Below, in pieces: positions 13,898-13,975 of a DNA stretch of 13,975 bases. The notes beneath the pieces were generated by a model. The model saw nothing but the letters and a program-made list of their open reading frames with translations, did not search any database and was not told where the DNA came from. Numbering within the stretch: the stretch's first letter is position 1; every line of letters begins with the position of its first letter. The position numbers and the translations under genes were made by a program. Origin of the DNA: Clostridium sp. CAG:389 (GTDB lineage Bacteria > Bacillota > Clostridia > TANB77 > CAG-508); the NCBI GenBank assembly GCA_000438255.1, contig FR901859.1, positions 1 through 13,975 on the forward strand, written 5' to 3'.

Positions 13898-13975
13898 TAT
13901 ATTTTTTAAATTGAATACCCTTTTTTGTAAATTTCCAAGGTAATTTATTACTAGATAATAGTTTTAGGACATTGT

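Noticed and set aside
13927..13946. Terminator of an upstream gene before pyrH
   Set aside because: The inverted repeat is short and A/T-only with a mismatch before its CC/GG centre, and no T run follows on the minus strand.

Overview
The window comes from a low-GC, Gram-positive-type bacterium, most likely an uncultured anaerobic member of the Clostridia. The evidence is the strongly A+T-rich DNA, the Gram-positive PolC-type replicative polymerase, strong purine-rich ribosome binding sites (including a TTG and a GTG start), and the Firmicutes-like order pyrH-frr-uppS-cdsA-rseP-polC. All genes are on the minus strand, so transcription runs from high to low coordinates. The species cannot be named from the sequence alone.

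Unit 1 (13854 down to 7362) is pyrH, frr, a farnesyl-diphosphate-type prenyl synthase (ispA-like), uppS, cdsA, rseP (broken into two reading frames by one extra base) and a membrane-anchored DUF5050-like protein. A perfect 13-bp A/T-flanked hairpin (7324-7356) looks like its terminator. The unit joins UMP kinase and ribosome recycling to envelope lipid synthesis. The prenyl synthase makes the allylic primer that UppS extends to the C55 cell-wall carrier, CdsA makes CDP-diacylglycerol, and RseP is an intramembrane protease. dxr and ispG, which often lie between cdsA and rseP in related bacteria, are absent here.

Unit 2 (7190 down to 892) starts at a good sigma-A-like promoter (about 7282-7310). 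It holds an unusually long polC (1627 residues, with two OB-fold domains in tandem where PolC normally has one), an HD-domain hydrolase gene, and a small DUF1294 membrane protein gene. It ends at a long hairpin terminator at 773-815.

Between unit 2 and a single-domain rhodanese gene (62-412) is a 479-bp gene-free, very A/T-rich gap. It carries four exact matches to the DnaA-box consensus TTATNCACA within 73 bp (626-698). Unchanged gene direction and base skew on both sides argue against the chromosomal origin, so an off-origin DnaA-binding cluster is the best reading.

Short intergenic repeats recur. A GAGCGAAGCGA-type element sits directly before the ribosome binding sites of frr and cdsA and, in diverged form, polC. 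Inverted copies of an AAAAAGAAACGTC element flank polC. A tandem duplication lies between pyrH and frr. I see no tRNA, rRNA, CRISPR array, insertion sequence or recognisable accessory defence system.
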